Of a DNA stretch of 64,000 nucleotides, positions 41,947 through 51,247 are shown one piece after another. The position numbers and the translations under genes are program-made. This DNA comes from CBDIHP01 sp965279195 (GTDB lineage: Bacteria > Planctomycetota > Planctomycetia > Isosphaerales > Isosphaeraceae). Numbering within the stretch: position 1 is the first letter of the stretch; every line of letters begins with the position of its first letter. The stretch lies in contig CBDIHP010000032.1 in the NCBI GenBank assembly GCA_965279195.1, forward strand, positions 124,001 to 188,000, given 5' to 3'. The notes under the pieces were generated by a model. That model ran no database searches. It was given only the letters and a program-made list of their open reading frames with translations, and was not told where the DNA came from.

Positions 41947-43818
41947 ATGCTGACGAACCGGCTCCGTCCTCGACTCGCCCTGGCCCTCGTGCTGGGGACC
42001 GCCGCCATGGCCCCGGCCGCCGACCCCAGGCGCGACGTGCACTCTTACGCCCGGCCCGACCAGATCAAGGTCACCTCGCTCGGCCTGGACCTGTCCATCG
42101 ACTTCGGCAGGAAGCGGATCGTCGGCGTCGCGACCGAGCACCTCGAACGCGCGCAGTCGGCACCGGCGAATGCCCCGCTCGTGCTCGACACCCGAGACCT
42201 GACCATCACCAACGTCCTCGCCGGACCCGACGAGAAATCGCTCCGGAACGTCCCCTCGATCCTCGGCGAGACCGACAAGGTCCATGGCGCGCCCCTCAGC
42301 ATCCGCGTCCGGCCCGAAGACCGCGTCGTGCGGATTCTCTACCACACGTCGCCCGGCTCGACGGCCCTCCAGTGGCTCGACCCCCAGCTCACCGCCGGCA
42401 AGCAGAAGCCCTTTCTGTTCAGCCAGGGCGAGGCCATCCACACGAGGAGCTGGATCCCGATCCAGGACTCCCCGGCCGTCCGAGCGACCTACACCGCCAG
42501 CATCCAGGCGCCGCCGGGCATGACCGCCGTCATGGCGGCCGACCAGGTCCGCGGCGATGTCGCTACCGGCAAGTTCCAGTACCAGATGACGCAGGCGATC
42601 CCGCCATATCTGATCGCCGTCGCCGTCGGGGACCTCGCCTTCCGCGAACTCGGGCCGACGACGGGCGTCTACGCCGAGCCGAGCGTCGTCGACAAGGCGG
42701 CCTTCGAGTTCGCCGACACCCAGAGGATGGTCCAGGTCGCCGCCGAACGGTTCGGGCCGTATCGATGGGGACGCTACGACATCCTGGTCCTCCCCCCGAG
42801 CTTCCCGTTCGGCGGGATGGAGAACCCCAAACTGACCTTCGCCACGCCGACGATCCTCGCGGGCGACCGCTCGCTGGTGGCACTGGTGGCGCACGAACTG
42901 GCCCACTCTTGGTCGGGCAACCTGGTCACCAACGCCACCTGGCGCGACTTCTGGCTGAATGAGGGGTTCACCGTCTACATCGAGCGCCGGATCGTCGAGG
43001 ACGTCTACGGGCCCGGCGTCGCGGCGATGGAACGCGTGCTCGGCCTCGTGGACCTCGAAGGGGAGATCAAGTCGCTGCCCCCGAGGGATCAGATTCTCCA
43101 CGTCGACCTCGACAACCGCGACCCGGACGAGGGTTTCACCCGCGTCCCCTACGACAAGGGGGCGCTGTTCCTCGAACGGATCGAGTCGGTCGTCGGGCGG
43201 TCGAAGTTCGACGCCTTCCTCAAAGGTTACTTCGAACGCAACGCCTTCCAGTCGATCACCACGGCCGACTTCCTGGCCCAGCTCGACGCGGAACTCCTCT
43301 CGAAGATCCCCGGCGCGAAGGAGCAGGTCGACGTCCATGCCTGGACCGAGAACCCCGGCCTGAACGAGACGTTCACACCGCCCGTGGCCGAGCGGTTCAA
43401 AAAGATCGACGCGTTCGTGGCCGACTGGAAGAATCTCAAGGCCGCGCTCAAGGATCTCGACACGAAGGGCTGGGTGACCCAGGAATGGCTTCGGTTCCTG
43501 CTGGCCCTGCCGGAGGAGATGCCGGTCGAGACGATGGCGGAACTCGACAAATTGTTCCAGTTCACCCCGCGCGGGAATGTCGAGATCGCCGGGCAGTGGC
43601 TCGTGATGAGCGTCCGGAACCACTACGCCCCGGCCTATCCCCGTCTCGAATCGTTCCTGACCTCGATCGGCCGCCGCAAGTTCCTGATGCCCCTGTACAA
43701 TGAGTTGAAGAAGACGCCCGGGGGCCTCGCCCGGGCCAGGGCGATCTACGCCAAAGCCCGGCCGAACTACCACCCGATCGCGGTCGATTCGGTCGATAAG
43801 GTGATCGGCAAGCCCTGA
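41947..43818 (+). CDS. M1-family zinc aminopeptidase (leukotriene A4 hydrolase-like)
   Basis: 623 residues with a signal peptide (MLTNRLRPRLALALVLGTAA), so it acts in the periplasm or outside. The gluzincin motif is complete: His316-Glu317-x2-His320 (VAHELAHSW) and Glu339 (WLNEGFT) bind and activate zinc. The exopeptidase motif FGGMENPKL is present, and the N-terminal beta domain (about 30-230) and C-terminal helical ARM-like domain (about 480-620, VQWL/EWLRFLLALP) match leukotriene A4 hydrolase relatives. It removes N-terminal residues from peptides. The next gene begins 44 bases downstream on the same strand. Confidence 0.93.
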   Translation: MLTNRLRPRLALALVLGTAAMAPAADPRRDVHSYARPDQIKVTSLGLDLSIDFGRKRIVGVATEHLERAQSAPANAPLVLDTRDLTITNVLAGPDEKSLRNVPSILGETDKVHGAPLSIRVRPEDRVVRILYHTSPGSTALQWLDPQLTAGKQKPFLFSQGEAIHTRSWIPIQDSPAVRATYTASIQAPPGMTAVMAADQVRGDVATGKFQYQMTQAIPPYLIAVAVGDLAFRELGPTTGVYAEPSVVDKAAFEFADTQRMVQVAAERFGPYRWGRYDILVLPPSFPFGGMENPKLTFATPTILAGDRSLVALVAHELAHSWSGNLVTNATWRDFWLNEGFTVYIERRIVEDVYGPGVAAMERVLGLVDLEGEIKSLPPRDQILHVDLDNRDPDEGFTRVPYDKGALFLERIESVVGRSKFDAFLKGYFERNAFQSITTADFLAQLDAELLSKIPGAKEQVDVHAWTENPGLNETFTPPVAERFKKIDAFVADWKNLKAALKDLDTKGWVTQEWLRFLLALPEEMPVETMAELDKLFQFTPRGNVEIAGQWLVMSVRNHYAPAYPRLESFLTSIGRRKFLMPLYNELKKTPGGLARARAIYAKARPNYHPIAVDSVDKVIGKP

Positions 43819-43862
43819 TCGGCGATCGCCGACGAGCCCTCTCCCTCGGACCCGAGCACGCC

Positions 43863-44894
43863 ATGAGCGACCGCCCGTTCCTGCCCGCGACCGTCATCGG
43901 GAGCTGGCCGTTCCCCGGCTGGTTCGACCAGTTCATCCGCGACGTCGCCGCCTTTCCCGACCGCTTCGGCCCGTTCGACCGCGACGAGGCGGTGGCCGAT
44001 GCGGTGCGGCTGGCGGTTGAGGATCAGCTCCGCGCGGGCCTCGACATCATCACCGATGGCGAGGTCCAGCGGATCGACTTCAACCTCGGTTTCTATGATT
44101 ACCTGACCGGATTGGAAGCCCTCCCCGTCGGCCGCAGGCTCGGGCCGCCGGCGCACGACCAGCGGAGCAAGTACGTCTGCCGTGCGGAGATCGAAGCCCC
44201 GCGCGGACTGGGAACCGTGGAGGAATACCGACGCCTCCGCAGGTGGACCGACGCCCCCGCCAAGATGCCGGTGCCGGGGGCCTTCACCCTGGCCGGCTGC
44301 ATCGCCGGCGGGGAGGTCTACAGGGACCGCAGGGCCGTCACCGAGGCCCTCATCCCGATCGTCAACAGGGAACTCCGCGACATCGTGGCGGCCGGGGTCG
44401 ATTTCATCCAGCTCGACGAGCCCAGCTTCGCCTGCCACCCCGGCGACGCCGATTATTTCCTCGACGTCATCGCCCGGACGGTCGCGGGCGTGAATGCCTA
44501 CATCTCCATGCACATGTGCTTCGGGAATTACCGCGCCCGGGCCGTCGGCTGGCGGTCGTACGCCCCCCTGTTTCCCCAGATCGGCAAGGTCGCGATCAAG
44601 CAACTCGCCCTGGAATTCGCCAGCCGGGAGATGGCCGAGGTCGAGCGACTGGGCGAACTCCCCGAGCACCTCGACGTCGCCGTAGGCCTGATCGACGTCA
44701 AGAATACCTGGATCGAGCCGGCCGACCTCGTGGCCTCGCGGCTCCGGACCGTCCTCCAGTACGTCGCCCCCGAACGCGTCTCCATCACCCCCGACTGCGG
44801 CTACTCCCAGACCGCCCGACACATCGCCTGCGCCAAGTCCGCCGCGATGGTCGAGGGCGTGAGGACGGTTCGGAAGGAATTGGGACGGTCGTGA
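43863..44894 (+). CDS. cobalamin-independent methionine synthase (MetE C-terminal)-like protein
   Basis: 343 residues (MSDRPFLPATVIGSWPFPGW). It is a single beta/alpha barrel like the catalytic half of MetE, lacking the N-terminal half of the 750-residue enzyme. Zinc-ligand candidates lie in the right places: HMCFGN (His and Cys) and PDCGYSQTARH (Cys). Other family parts are ITDGEVQRIDF and FIQLDEPSFAC. Members transfer methyl groups to thiols; short archaeal-type versions use methylcobalamin or other donors. The physiological substrate is unknown. A short hairpin (44926-44942) follows, then the insertion element. Confidence 0.85.
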   Translation: MSDRPFLPATVIGSWPFPGWFDQFIRDVAAFPDRFGPFDRDEAVADAVRLAVEDQLRAGLDIITDGEVQRIDFNLGFYDYLTGLEALPVGRRLGPPAHDQRSKYVCRAEIEAPRGLGTVEEYRRLRRWTDAPAKMPVPGAFTLAGCIAGGEVYRDRRAVTEALIPIVNRELRDIVAAGVDFIQLDEPSFACHPGDADYFLDVIARTVAGVNAYISMHMCFGNYRARAVGWRSYAPLFPQIGKVAIKQLALEFASREMAEVERLGELPEHLDVAVGLIDVKNTWIEPADLVASRLRTVLQYVAPERVSITPDCGYSQTARHIACAKSAAMVEGVRTVRKELGRS

Positions 44895-44925
44895 TGAACG
44901 TGTCGGTTCCCCTCCACAGCTCGGA

Positions 44926-44942
44926 CGCCCAGACTCTGGGCG
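44926..44942 (+). terminator. short hairpin after the MetE-like gene
   Basis: CGCCCAG-ACT-CTGGGCG forms a perfect seven-base stem 31 bases after the stop codon. There is no T tract, so a role as terminator is only possible. Confidence 0.35.
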
Positions 44943-44992
44943 ACCCCCGCCGCGACCTCGGCCCGAGCCCCCGAGCGCTGGGCGCGGGTCTC

Positions 44993-46392
44993 CAGACTGT
45001 ACAGACCGGACACAGGGGTAACAGACGTTCGGACACATGGGTAACACGATCTCTTAAGCTGTGCGGGCACCTCTGGGAGGCGTCCGCGATGGCTGGGAAG
45101 GAGAGTGGCCCCGTGTTGGATCGTCGGGAATTCGTGGCCCTGGCCTCGGCCGAGGGGGCCTGCATGAGCACGCTCTGCGAGCGTTTCGGGATCTCCAGGA
45201 AGACCGGATACAAGTGGCTCAACCGCTCCAGGGTCGGCGGGCCCGACGCCCTCCTCGATCGATCGAGGAGGCCCCGCTCGTTCCGCTCGCCCACGGCCTC
45301 GGAGGTCGAGGCCAGGGTCCTCGAGGCCCGCGACCTCCACCCCGCCTGGGGCGGCCGCAAGCTGCACCACTGGCTCAAGGCCAGGGGCCCGGCCGACCCG
45401 CCGTCCCCCAGCACCATCACGGCCATCCTCCGCCGGAACGGCCGGCTCGAGGACTCCGCACGCGGCGGCACCCCGGCGCGCGACTGGGTCCGCTTCGAGC
45501 ACCCGCGCCCCAACGACCTCTGGCAGATGGACTTCAAGGGGGACTTCGCCACGGCCGACGGCGGCCGCTGCCACACGCTCACGGCCCTGGACGACCATTC
45601 CCGGTACTCGCTGGCGGTCCGGGCCTGCGGCGACCAGCGGCGGGAGACCGTGCAGGCCCACCTCACCGACGTCTTCCGCCGCTACGGCCTGCCGCGGCGG
45701 ATGCTCATGGACAACGGCGCCCCCTGGAACGCCAGCAACTCCCCGGGGGCCTACACCCGGCTGACCGTCTGGCTCCTGCGGCTGGGCGTGCGGGTGACCC
45801 ACGGCACCCCCTACCACCCCCAGACCCAGGGCAAGGAGGAGCGGTTCCACCGCACGCTCAAGCTGGAGGTCATCGGCCGGGGCCCGCTCGACGACCTGGC
45901 CCACGCCCAGGGCCGGTTCGACCGCTGGCGTCGCGAGTACAACCAGGAGCGGCCGCACGAGTCGCTGGCGATGGCCGTCCCGTCGAGCCGCTATCGCGTG
46001 AGCGACCGCCGCTTCCTGGAGCGGCTGCCCGACCTGGAATACGCCGCGGACCTGTCGGTGCGGAAGGTCAGCCGTGCGGGCCAGTTCAAGTTCGGGGGCC
46101 GGTGCTGGCGGATCAGCGAGGCGTTCGGCGGCGAGCCGATCGGCCTCCGAGCCACGGCCCGCGACGGGGCCTGGACGATCCACTACGCCGGCCACGAGAT
46201 CGGCGCGATCGACCTGAACGCCGTGGGCCCCGGCGAATCCAGCCCGACGCCCTCCGACCGCCGACCCCGCCCGCAGATCGGCGAGGCCGCCGCGGCATCC
46301 GCGATGGACGCGAGCACAGGACCGGGATAAGTTCAGTGTGTTACCCATGTGTCCGAACGCGCGCCACCCATGTGCCCGGTCTGTACACAGAC
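44993..46392 (+). mobile_element. IS481-family insertion sequence with target-site duplication
   Basis: The element spans 44998-46387 (1390 bp), starts TGTACAGACCGG and ends CCGGTCTGTACA. The terminal inverted repeats are about 50 bases with seven mismatches over 49 compared positions. Each end holds two copies of a GGACACAxGGGTAACA motif, probably transposase binding sites. It is flanked by direct repeats CAGAC (44993-44997 and 46388-46392), a 5-bp target duplication. The single gene is intact, so the element may still be active. Confidence 0.9.
45089..46330 (+). CDS. IS481-family transposase
   Basis: 413 residues from the ATG at 45089 (MAGKESGPVLDRREFVAL). The N-terminal helix-turn-helix (MSTLCERFGISRKTGYKWLN) binds the element ends. 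The RNase H-fold DDE domain shows Asp148 (LWQMDFKGDF), Asp208 (LMDNGAPWN) and Glu251 (TQGKEERFHRTLKLEV), with the long second spacing seen in this IS481 subgroup. DRWRREYNQERPHESL is the family's C-terminal signature. The last 90 residues are a beta-rich region (VRKVSRAGQFKFGGRCWRI). No frameshift is needed for expression. Upstream of the ATG the frame runs open through the MetE-like gene, but this is a shadow. Confidence 0.95.
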   Translation: MAGKESGPVLDRREFVALASAEGACMSTLCERFGISRKTGYKWLNRSRVGGPDALLDRSRRPRSFRSPTASEVEARVLEARDLHPAWGGRKLHHWLKARGPADPPSPSTITAILRRNGRLEDSARGGTPARDWVRFEHPRPNDLWQMDFKGDFATADGGRCHTLTALDDHSRYSLAVRACGDQRRETVQAHLTDVFRRYGLPRRMLMDNGAPWNASNSPGAYTRLTVWLLRLGVRVTHGTPYHPQTQGKEERFHRTLKLEVIGRGPLDDLAHAQGRFDRWRREYNQERPHESLAMAVPSSRYRVSDRRFLERLPDLEYAADLSVRKVSRAGQFKFGGRCWRISEAFGGEPIGLRATARDGAWTIHYAGHEIGAIDLNAVGPGESSPTPSDRRPRPQIGEAAAASAMDASTGPG

Positions 46393-46617
46393 CCCGCCCC
46401 AGCCGTCGCCGCACCGTACCAGCGAACCGGGTCTCCAGACCCATTTTCTGGGCCGAGTCCCGAACTGGTCTGGGGACCGGAATGGGTGGTCTCCTTCGAT
46501 CTCGGTCGGGGCGGGGTCTGGAGACCCGCGCCCGGCGCTCCGGGGTTCGCACACGGCGCCCCGGGGTTCGGACACGGCGCTCGGCGGCTCGCGTCCTTCT
46601 CGCGTGCGGAGGAGTGC

Positions 46618-47481
46618 GTGAACTTCGACCTCATCCAGCCCGCGAAGAAGGGCTCCGAACTTCTCGAGGAGATCCGCGACGAACGACCGGCCCCGGGCTC
46701 GCTCTTGATCTGGTGGCTCGGACAGAGTGGTTACGCCATCAAGTCGCAACACGGGCTGCTGGTGATCGACCCCTATCTCTCCGAGCACCTCACGGCCAAG
46801 TATGCCGCGACGAACAAGCCGCACGTCAGGATGACCGAGGCACCATTCCGGGGCCACGAACTCCAGAACGTGGACCTGATCCTGTCGAGCCACAAGCATT
46901 CGGACCACCTCGACCCCGCCACGATGCCCGACCTGATGGGGGCGTCGCCACGGGCACAACTGGCACTGCCCGCCTCGCTCCTGAATCATGCCTTACAGAT
47001 GGGGCTCCCCGAGCCGAGGACGACCGGCCTCGACGCGGGCGAATCGATCGATCGTGCCGGTTACCGCGTCCGGGCGATCCCGTCGGCCCACGAGGGGCTC
47101 GACACGGACGATCTCGGCAGGCATCTTTACCTGGGGTTCGTGATCGAGGCCGAAGGGCTGCGGCTCTACCACAGCGGCGACACGCTCGCTTACGATGGGC
47201 TTGTTGAACAACTGTGCGACCGACCGTTCGACGTGATGTTCCTGCCGATCAACGGGCGGGACCCGAAACGCGGGGTCTCGGGGAACATGGACTCGTCCGA
47301 GGCGGTGTCGCTCGCCACTGCCGTCCGGCCCCGGTTCGTCGTGCCCCATCATTACGACATGTTCACGTTCAACACGGTTCCCGTCTCCGAATTCGAGGCC
47401 GAGGCCGCGAGGTTGCCCCTAGGGGTCGCGCCGAAGGTCCTCCGTTGCGGGCAGCGCTGGGAGATTAACGCGTGGGTGTGA
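46618..47481 (+). CDS. metallo-beta-lactamase-fold hydrolase (UlaG-like)
   Basis: 287 residues, read from a GTG at 46618 (VNFDLIQPAKKGSELL) just after GGAGGAG; the spacing is short (three bases), so the start is not certain. The zinc motif is His92-x-His94-x-Asp96-His97 (LSSHKHSDHLDP), with further ligands in LYHSGDTLAY (Asp) and VVPHHYDMF (His). It resembles L-ascorbate-6-phosphate lactonase UlaG and other MBL hydrolases of sugar lactones. It overlaps xylB by ten bases, which links it to pentose metabolism. The short upstream region was disturbed by the IS, so the original promoter may be lost or replaced. Confidence 0.88.
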   Translation: MNFDLIQPAKKGSELLEEIRDERPAPGSLLIWWLGQSGYAIKSQHGLLVIDPYLSEHLTAKYAATNKPHVRMTEAPFRGHELQNVDLILSSHKHSDHLDPATMPDLMGASPRAQLALPASLLNHALQMGLPEPRTTGLDAGESIDRAGYRVRAIPSAHEGLDTDDLGRHLYLGFVIEAEGLRLYHSGDTLAYDGLVEQLCDRPFDVMFLPINGRDPKRGVSGNMDSSEAVSLATAVRPRFVVPHHYDMFTFNTVPVSEFEAEAARLPLGVAPKVLRCGQRWEINAWV

Positions 47482-49010
47482 CCCTCGGCATCGACATCGG
47501 GACGTCCGGGACCAAGACCATCGCCATCGACGAGTCGGGCGCCATCCTCGCCAGCGCCTCGGCCGAGTACCCCTGCGGCCACCCCAAGCCCGGCTGGTCC
47601 GAGCAGGCCCCGGACCTCTGGTGGAAGGCCACCGTCGAGACCATCCAGGGCGTCATGGCGAAGGGGAGGCTCAAGCCGTCCGACGTGGTGGGCGTCGGCC
47701 TCAGCGGCCAGATGCACGGATCGGTGTTCCTGGATGATGCGGGCGAGGTCATCCGCCCCGCCTTGCTCTGGAACGACCAGCGCACGGCCGCCGAGTGCGC
47801 GGAGATCGAGGAGCGGGCCGGCGGACGCGAAGGCCTGATCCGGATGGTCGCGAACCGGGCCCTCACCGGTTTCACGGCCCCGAAACTCCTCTGGGTGCGC
47901 CGGCACGAGCCGGCCAACTGGGACCGCGTCCGCCAGGTGCTCCTGCCCAAGGACTACGTCCGCTACAGGCTCTCGGGCACGTTTGCCACCGAGGTCAGCG
48001 ATGCCGCCGGCACGCTCATGCTCGACGTCGCCAACCGCCGCTGGAGCACCGAACTCCTCGGCAAGCTCGACATCGACACGGCGCTCCTGCCCCCGTGCCA
48101 CGAAAGCCAGGAGGTCTCGGCGAAGGTCTCCGCCCTGGGCGCGAAGGCGACCGGCCTGCTTGAGGGGACCGCGATTGTCGGCGGCGCGGGCGACCAACCG
48201 GCCAGCGCGGTCGGCAACGGCATCGTCCGGGCCGGGGCCGTGTCCGCGACAATGGGGACCTCGGGCGTGGTGTTCGCGCACACCTCCGAGGCCGGCTTCG
48301 ACCCGGTCGGTCGGCTCCAACGCGGCTGTCACGCGGTGCCGGACGCCTGGTGCGCGATGGGCGTGGTGCTCTCGGCCGGTGGCAGCTTCCAGTGGGCACG
48401 CAACCACCTCGGCCAGGCGTTTATCGAAGAGGCGAAGGCCCAGGGCGTCGACCCTTATGAGTTGATGAGTGCCGAGGCCGCCAAGGCGCCGGCGGGTTCG
48501 GAAGGGCTGTTCTTCCTGCCGTACCTCACGGGCGAACGCTCGCCGCACTTCGACCCCGACGCCAAGGGAGGCTGGATCGGCCTGACCGTCCGCCACGGCC
48601 GTCCGCACCTGTTCCGATCGGTGCTCGAAGGGGCGACCTACGCCATGCGCGACAGCCTGGAGCTGATCCGCGAGATGGGGGCGTCGATCGAGCAAATCCG
48701 ACTCTCCGGCGGCGGGGCCCGGGGGGCGCTCTGGCGACAGATCCAGGCCGACATCTACGGCCAGGAGGTCTGCACCATCAACGCCGTCGAGGGCCCCGCC
48801 TTCGGCGTCGCCTTGCTCGCCCAGGTCGGCACCGGCGGCTTCGCCAGCGTGCCCGAGGCGTGCGACGCCACCATCCGCGTCGTCGAGACCACGTCCACGG
48901 ACGCCGAAGCGAAGGCCCTTCACGACCGCGCGTATCCGATCTATCGCCAGCTTTACCGCGACCTCAAGGGCAGCTTCGCCGCCATCTCGAAGCTCGTGAG
49001 CGCGTCCTGA
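47472..49010 (+). CDS. xylB: xylulokinase
   Basis: 512 residues from a GTG at 47472 (VGVTLGIDIGTSGTKTI), overlapping the end of the UlaG-like gene. This FGGY kinase phosphorylates D-xylulose with ATP. Landmarks are the phosphate-1 motif DIGTSGTKT, the xylulokinase-typical GVGLSGQMHGSVFLD and PALLWNDQRT (substrate aspartate), the adenosine region GAGDQPASAVGNG, and FLPYLTGERSPHFDPDAKG. RLSGGGARGALWRQIQAD near the C-terminus is the FGGY signature. Length is standard. The translational overlap suggests that the lactonase-like enzyme feeds or follows the same pentose pathway. Confidence 0.95.
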   Translation: MGVTLGIDIGTSGTKTIAIDESGAILASASAEYPCGHPKPGWSEQAPDLWWKATVETIQGVMAKGRLKPSDVVGVGLSGQMHGSVFLDDAGEVIRPALLWNDQRTAAECAEIEERAGGREGLIRMVANRALTGFTAPKLLWVRRHEPANWDRVRQVLLPKDYVRYRLSGTFATEVSDAAGTLMLDVANRRWSTELLGKLDIDTALLPPCHESQEVSAKVSALGAKATGLLEGTAIVGGAGDQPASAVGNGIVRAGAVSATMGTSGVVFAHTSEAGFDPVGRLQRGCHAVPDAWCAMGVVLSAGGSFQWARNHLGQAFIEEAKAQGVDPYELMSAEAAKAPAGSEGLFFLPYLTGERSPHFDPDAKGGWIGLTVRHGRPHLFRSVLEGATYAMRDSLELIREMGASIEQIRLSGGGARGALWRQIQADIYGQEVCTINAVEGPAFGVALLAQVGTGGFASVPEACDATIRVVETTSTDAEAKALHDRAYPIYRQLYRDLKGSFAAISKLVSAS

Positions 49011-49032
49011 CCCGCACCCCGGAGTGAATCGC

Positions 49033-51150
49033 GTGGCCCGTCGCCCGAACCCTGCGCTCCGCCCCAAGCCTGTTGCCCCGGCGGCTCCCCCCGCGACGGT
49101 GCCACCGCTCCCCGAATTCGTCGCAAGTCGCCCCTGGAACCCGACGACGCGGCTCGGAAAACTCTTGGTCGCGCTCGCGGTCTCGGTGATCCTGTCCTGC
49201 CATGCGCTCGCGGCGGTGAAGAGCTTGCTGCAGGAGAACCCGACCGTTGACGAAGTCGTCCACCTGCCGGCGGGCGTCACCTACTGGCAGACCGGGCAGT
49301 TCAAGCTCTATCACCACAACCCGCCGCTCGTGAAGCTCCTGGCCGCGCTTCCTGTGGTCCTCGCGAAGCCGGCGACGGAAGGGCTGTACGATCTCCCGAG
49401 CTGGCGGGACGAGTCGCAGGCGAGCTTCGCCCACTCGTTCGCGTACTTCAACGCCTCTCGGTATTTCGAACTGTTCGACCTCGGCCGGCTGCCGATGCCC
49501 TTGTTTTCGGTGATCGGCGGCCTGGTCGTCTTCGGCTGGTCGGCCCGGCTCTACGGGGCGGGGGGGGGATTGCTCAGCCTCCTGCTCTGGACGCTCTGCC
49601 CCAACGTCCTCGCCCACGGCCGGCTCTGCACCAGCGACATGGCCGCCACCGCGCTCGGGGCGGGGGCGACTTATGTGTTTTGGCGATATCTGAAGAATCC
49701 AACCTGGACGCGGGCGTCGCTCGCCGGGCTGGCGCTCGGCGTGGCGTTGCTCTCGAAATTCAGCCTGCTGTTGCTCTACGGCCTCTGGCCATTGCTCGGC
49801 GTCCTGCGCGTGGTACTGCCGGCCGAGCGGGCGAGGCTGCTCTCGCCGATCAAGGCACGGCTGGGTCAGGCGGGTGTGGTCGTGCTCCTGAGCGTCTTCG
49901 TGATCGACGTCGGCTACGGCTTCGAGTCGGTCTTCCAGACGCTCGGTTCGTTTGAGTTCGCCTCGCGGAGCCTGACCCGACCACGCCTGCCGACCGACCC
50001 TCGGCCGAAGCCGACGGCCAACGACCTGCTCCGGCCCGCGTTCCAGTATCGCATCAATCGGTTCCAGGGCACCCCGCTCGCCTGGTTGCCGGTACCCTTG
50101 CCACGCCACTACCTGCTCGGGTTCGACGAGCAGAAGCTCGAGTCCGAGGGTATCCCGCGCTACTGGTTCGACCCCGGCCGAGGCGTCAACGAGGACGACA
50201 TCGAGGGATACACCGTCTACCTGAACGGCGTGATGCGCCGCAAGGGCTGGTGGTACTACTACATCGCGACCCTCGCCGTGAAGGTGCCCGAGGGGACAAT
50301 CCTCCTGGTCGGGCTGTCGGTCGTGGTGCTTTTCGTCGTCCGGCGATCCGCCGAGGCCTGGATTGATGAGCTGACCGTGCTCATCTACCCGACGATCGTC
50401 CTGGCGGCGATGACGTTCCTGACGGACATCAACCTCGGTTTGCGGTACATCCTGCCGATCTTCCCATTCATCTTCATCTCCTGCGGCAAGCTCATCCCCT
50501 GGGCGACCTCGTTGCTCGCCTGGCGGCGCCCGCTCGCCGTGGCATTGCTCGGGCTCTCCGTGTCCGCGACGGCGGCCGCGACGGCGACGATCCACCCCGA
50601 CTACCTGGCCTACTTCAACTGGGCGTCCGGCGGGCCCGATCACGGCGATGAGCGCCTCATCGACAGCAACCTCGACTGGGGCCAGGACCTGCTCAAGCTC
50701 CGCGACTGGGTGAAGGCCAACGCACCCGGCGAACGCATCGGGCTGGCGTATTTCGGGCAGATCAACCCCTCGATCCTCGCCCTGCGCGGGGACGGATTCG
50801 AGTGGTTCCTGCCCCCGATCGCGAAGGGCCTCGACGTCTACCCGATGCTCAAGAACCTCGACCTCCTGATCGGACCGGCCCCCCGCCTGACGCCCGGCTA
50901 CTACGCCGTCAGCGCCAGCCTGGCGCGCGGGCTCCCCTGGCGGTTCTACGACAGCGCCTCGCTGATCGCCCCGACCTCGGCCTGGTCCCAGGCCTGGAAC
51001 GTCTCCGGCCCGGGGGCGTTCTCCTACTTTCTCCAGGCGAAGCCCATCGCGCGCGTCGGCCATTCGTTGCTGGTCTACAAGCTCGACCAGGCCGACTGCG
51101 ACCGCCTCAACGCCCTCGTCGCCCCGCCGAATATCATGAAACGGCGTTGA
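49033..51150 (+). CDS. GT39-like membrane glycosyltransferase
   Basis: 705 residues from the GTG at 49033 (VARRPNPALRPKPVAP), preferred to a GTG at 49024 because GGAG sits eight bases upstream. Eleven or so hydrophobic segments are visible. The first periplasmic loop has NPTVDEVVHLPAGVTYW and YHHNPPLVKLLAALP, the DE and HxPP motifs of dolichol/undecaprenyl-phosphate sugar transferases (protein O-mannosyltransferase and ArnT type). A later loop contains NLDWGQDLLKLRDWVK, typical of bacterial relatives. It probably transfers a lipid-linked sugar to a protein or lipid at the outer face of the membrane. Convergent with the beta-helix gene. Confidence 0.9.
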   Translation: MARRPNPALRPKPVAPAAPPATVPPLPEFVASRPWNPTTRLGKLLVALAVSVILSCHALAAVKSLLQENPTVDEVVHLPAGVTYWQTGQFKLYHHNPPLVKLLAALPVVLAKPATEGLYDLPSWRDESQASFAHSFAYFNASRYFELFDLGRLPMPLFSVIGGLVVFGWSARLYGAGGGLLSLLLWTLCPNVLAHGRLCTSDMAATALGAGATYVFWRYLKNPTWTRASLAGLALGVALLSKFSLLLLYGLWPLLGVLRVVLPAERARLLSPIKARLGQAGVVVLLSVFVIDVGYGFESVFQTLGSFEFASRSLTRPRLPTDPRPKPTANDLLRPAFQYRINRFQGTPLAWLPVPLPRHYLLGFDEQKLESEGIPRYWFDPGRGVNEDDIEGYTVYLNGVMRRKGWWYYYIATLAVKVPEGTILLVGLSVVVLFVVRRSAEAWIDELTVLIYPTIVLAAMTFLTDINLGLRYILPIFPFIFISCGKLIPWATSLLAWRRPLAVALLGLSVSATAAATATIHPDYLAYFNWASGGPDHGDERLIDSNLDWGQDLLKLRDWVKANAPGERIGLAYFGQINPSILALRGDGFEWFLPPIAKGLDVYPMLKNLDLLIGPAPRLTPGYYAVSASLARGLPWRFYDSASLIAPTSAWSQAWNVSGPGAFSYFLQAKPIARVGHSLLVYKLDQADCDRLNALVAPPNIMKRR

Positions 51151-51247
51151 CATTCGAATTGATCGATTCGGGAGGTCGGGGCGCGTCGCAGTCCACTCTA
51201 CTTGGGATGTCGGCGGATCGGGAGTCGATCACCCGGCGAGGCCCGCG

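Larger units (their letters stand above)
44971..46543. repeat. long inverted repeat split by the insertion sequence
   Basis: The left arm is 44971-44997 and continues, after removal of the IS and one copy of the target duplication, at 46393-46400. The right arm is 46508-46543. With the IS removed the arms agree at about 33 of 36 positions around the core GGGTCTCCAGACCCCGCCCC. A third core, CGGGTCTCCAGACCC, lies between them at about 46430-46444. Next to the right arm a 21-base tandem repeat with core CCGGGGTTCG occurs at 46540-46559 and 46561-46580. Confidence 0.65.

Noticed and set aside
45061..46617. Plus-strand frame through the IS in phase with the UlaG-like gene
   Set aside because: It is a shadow of the transposase gene; only the part from the GTG at 46618 matches a protein family.
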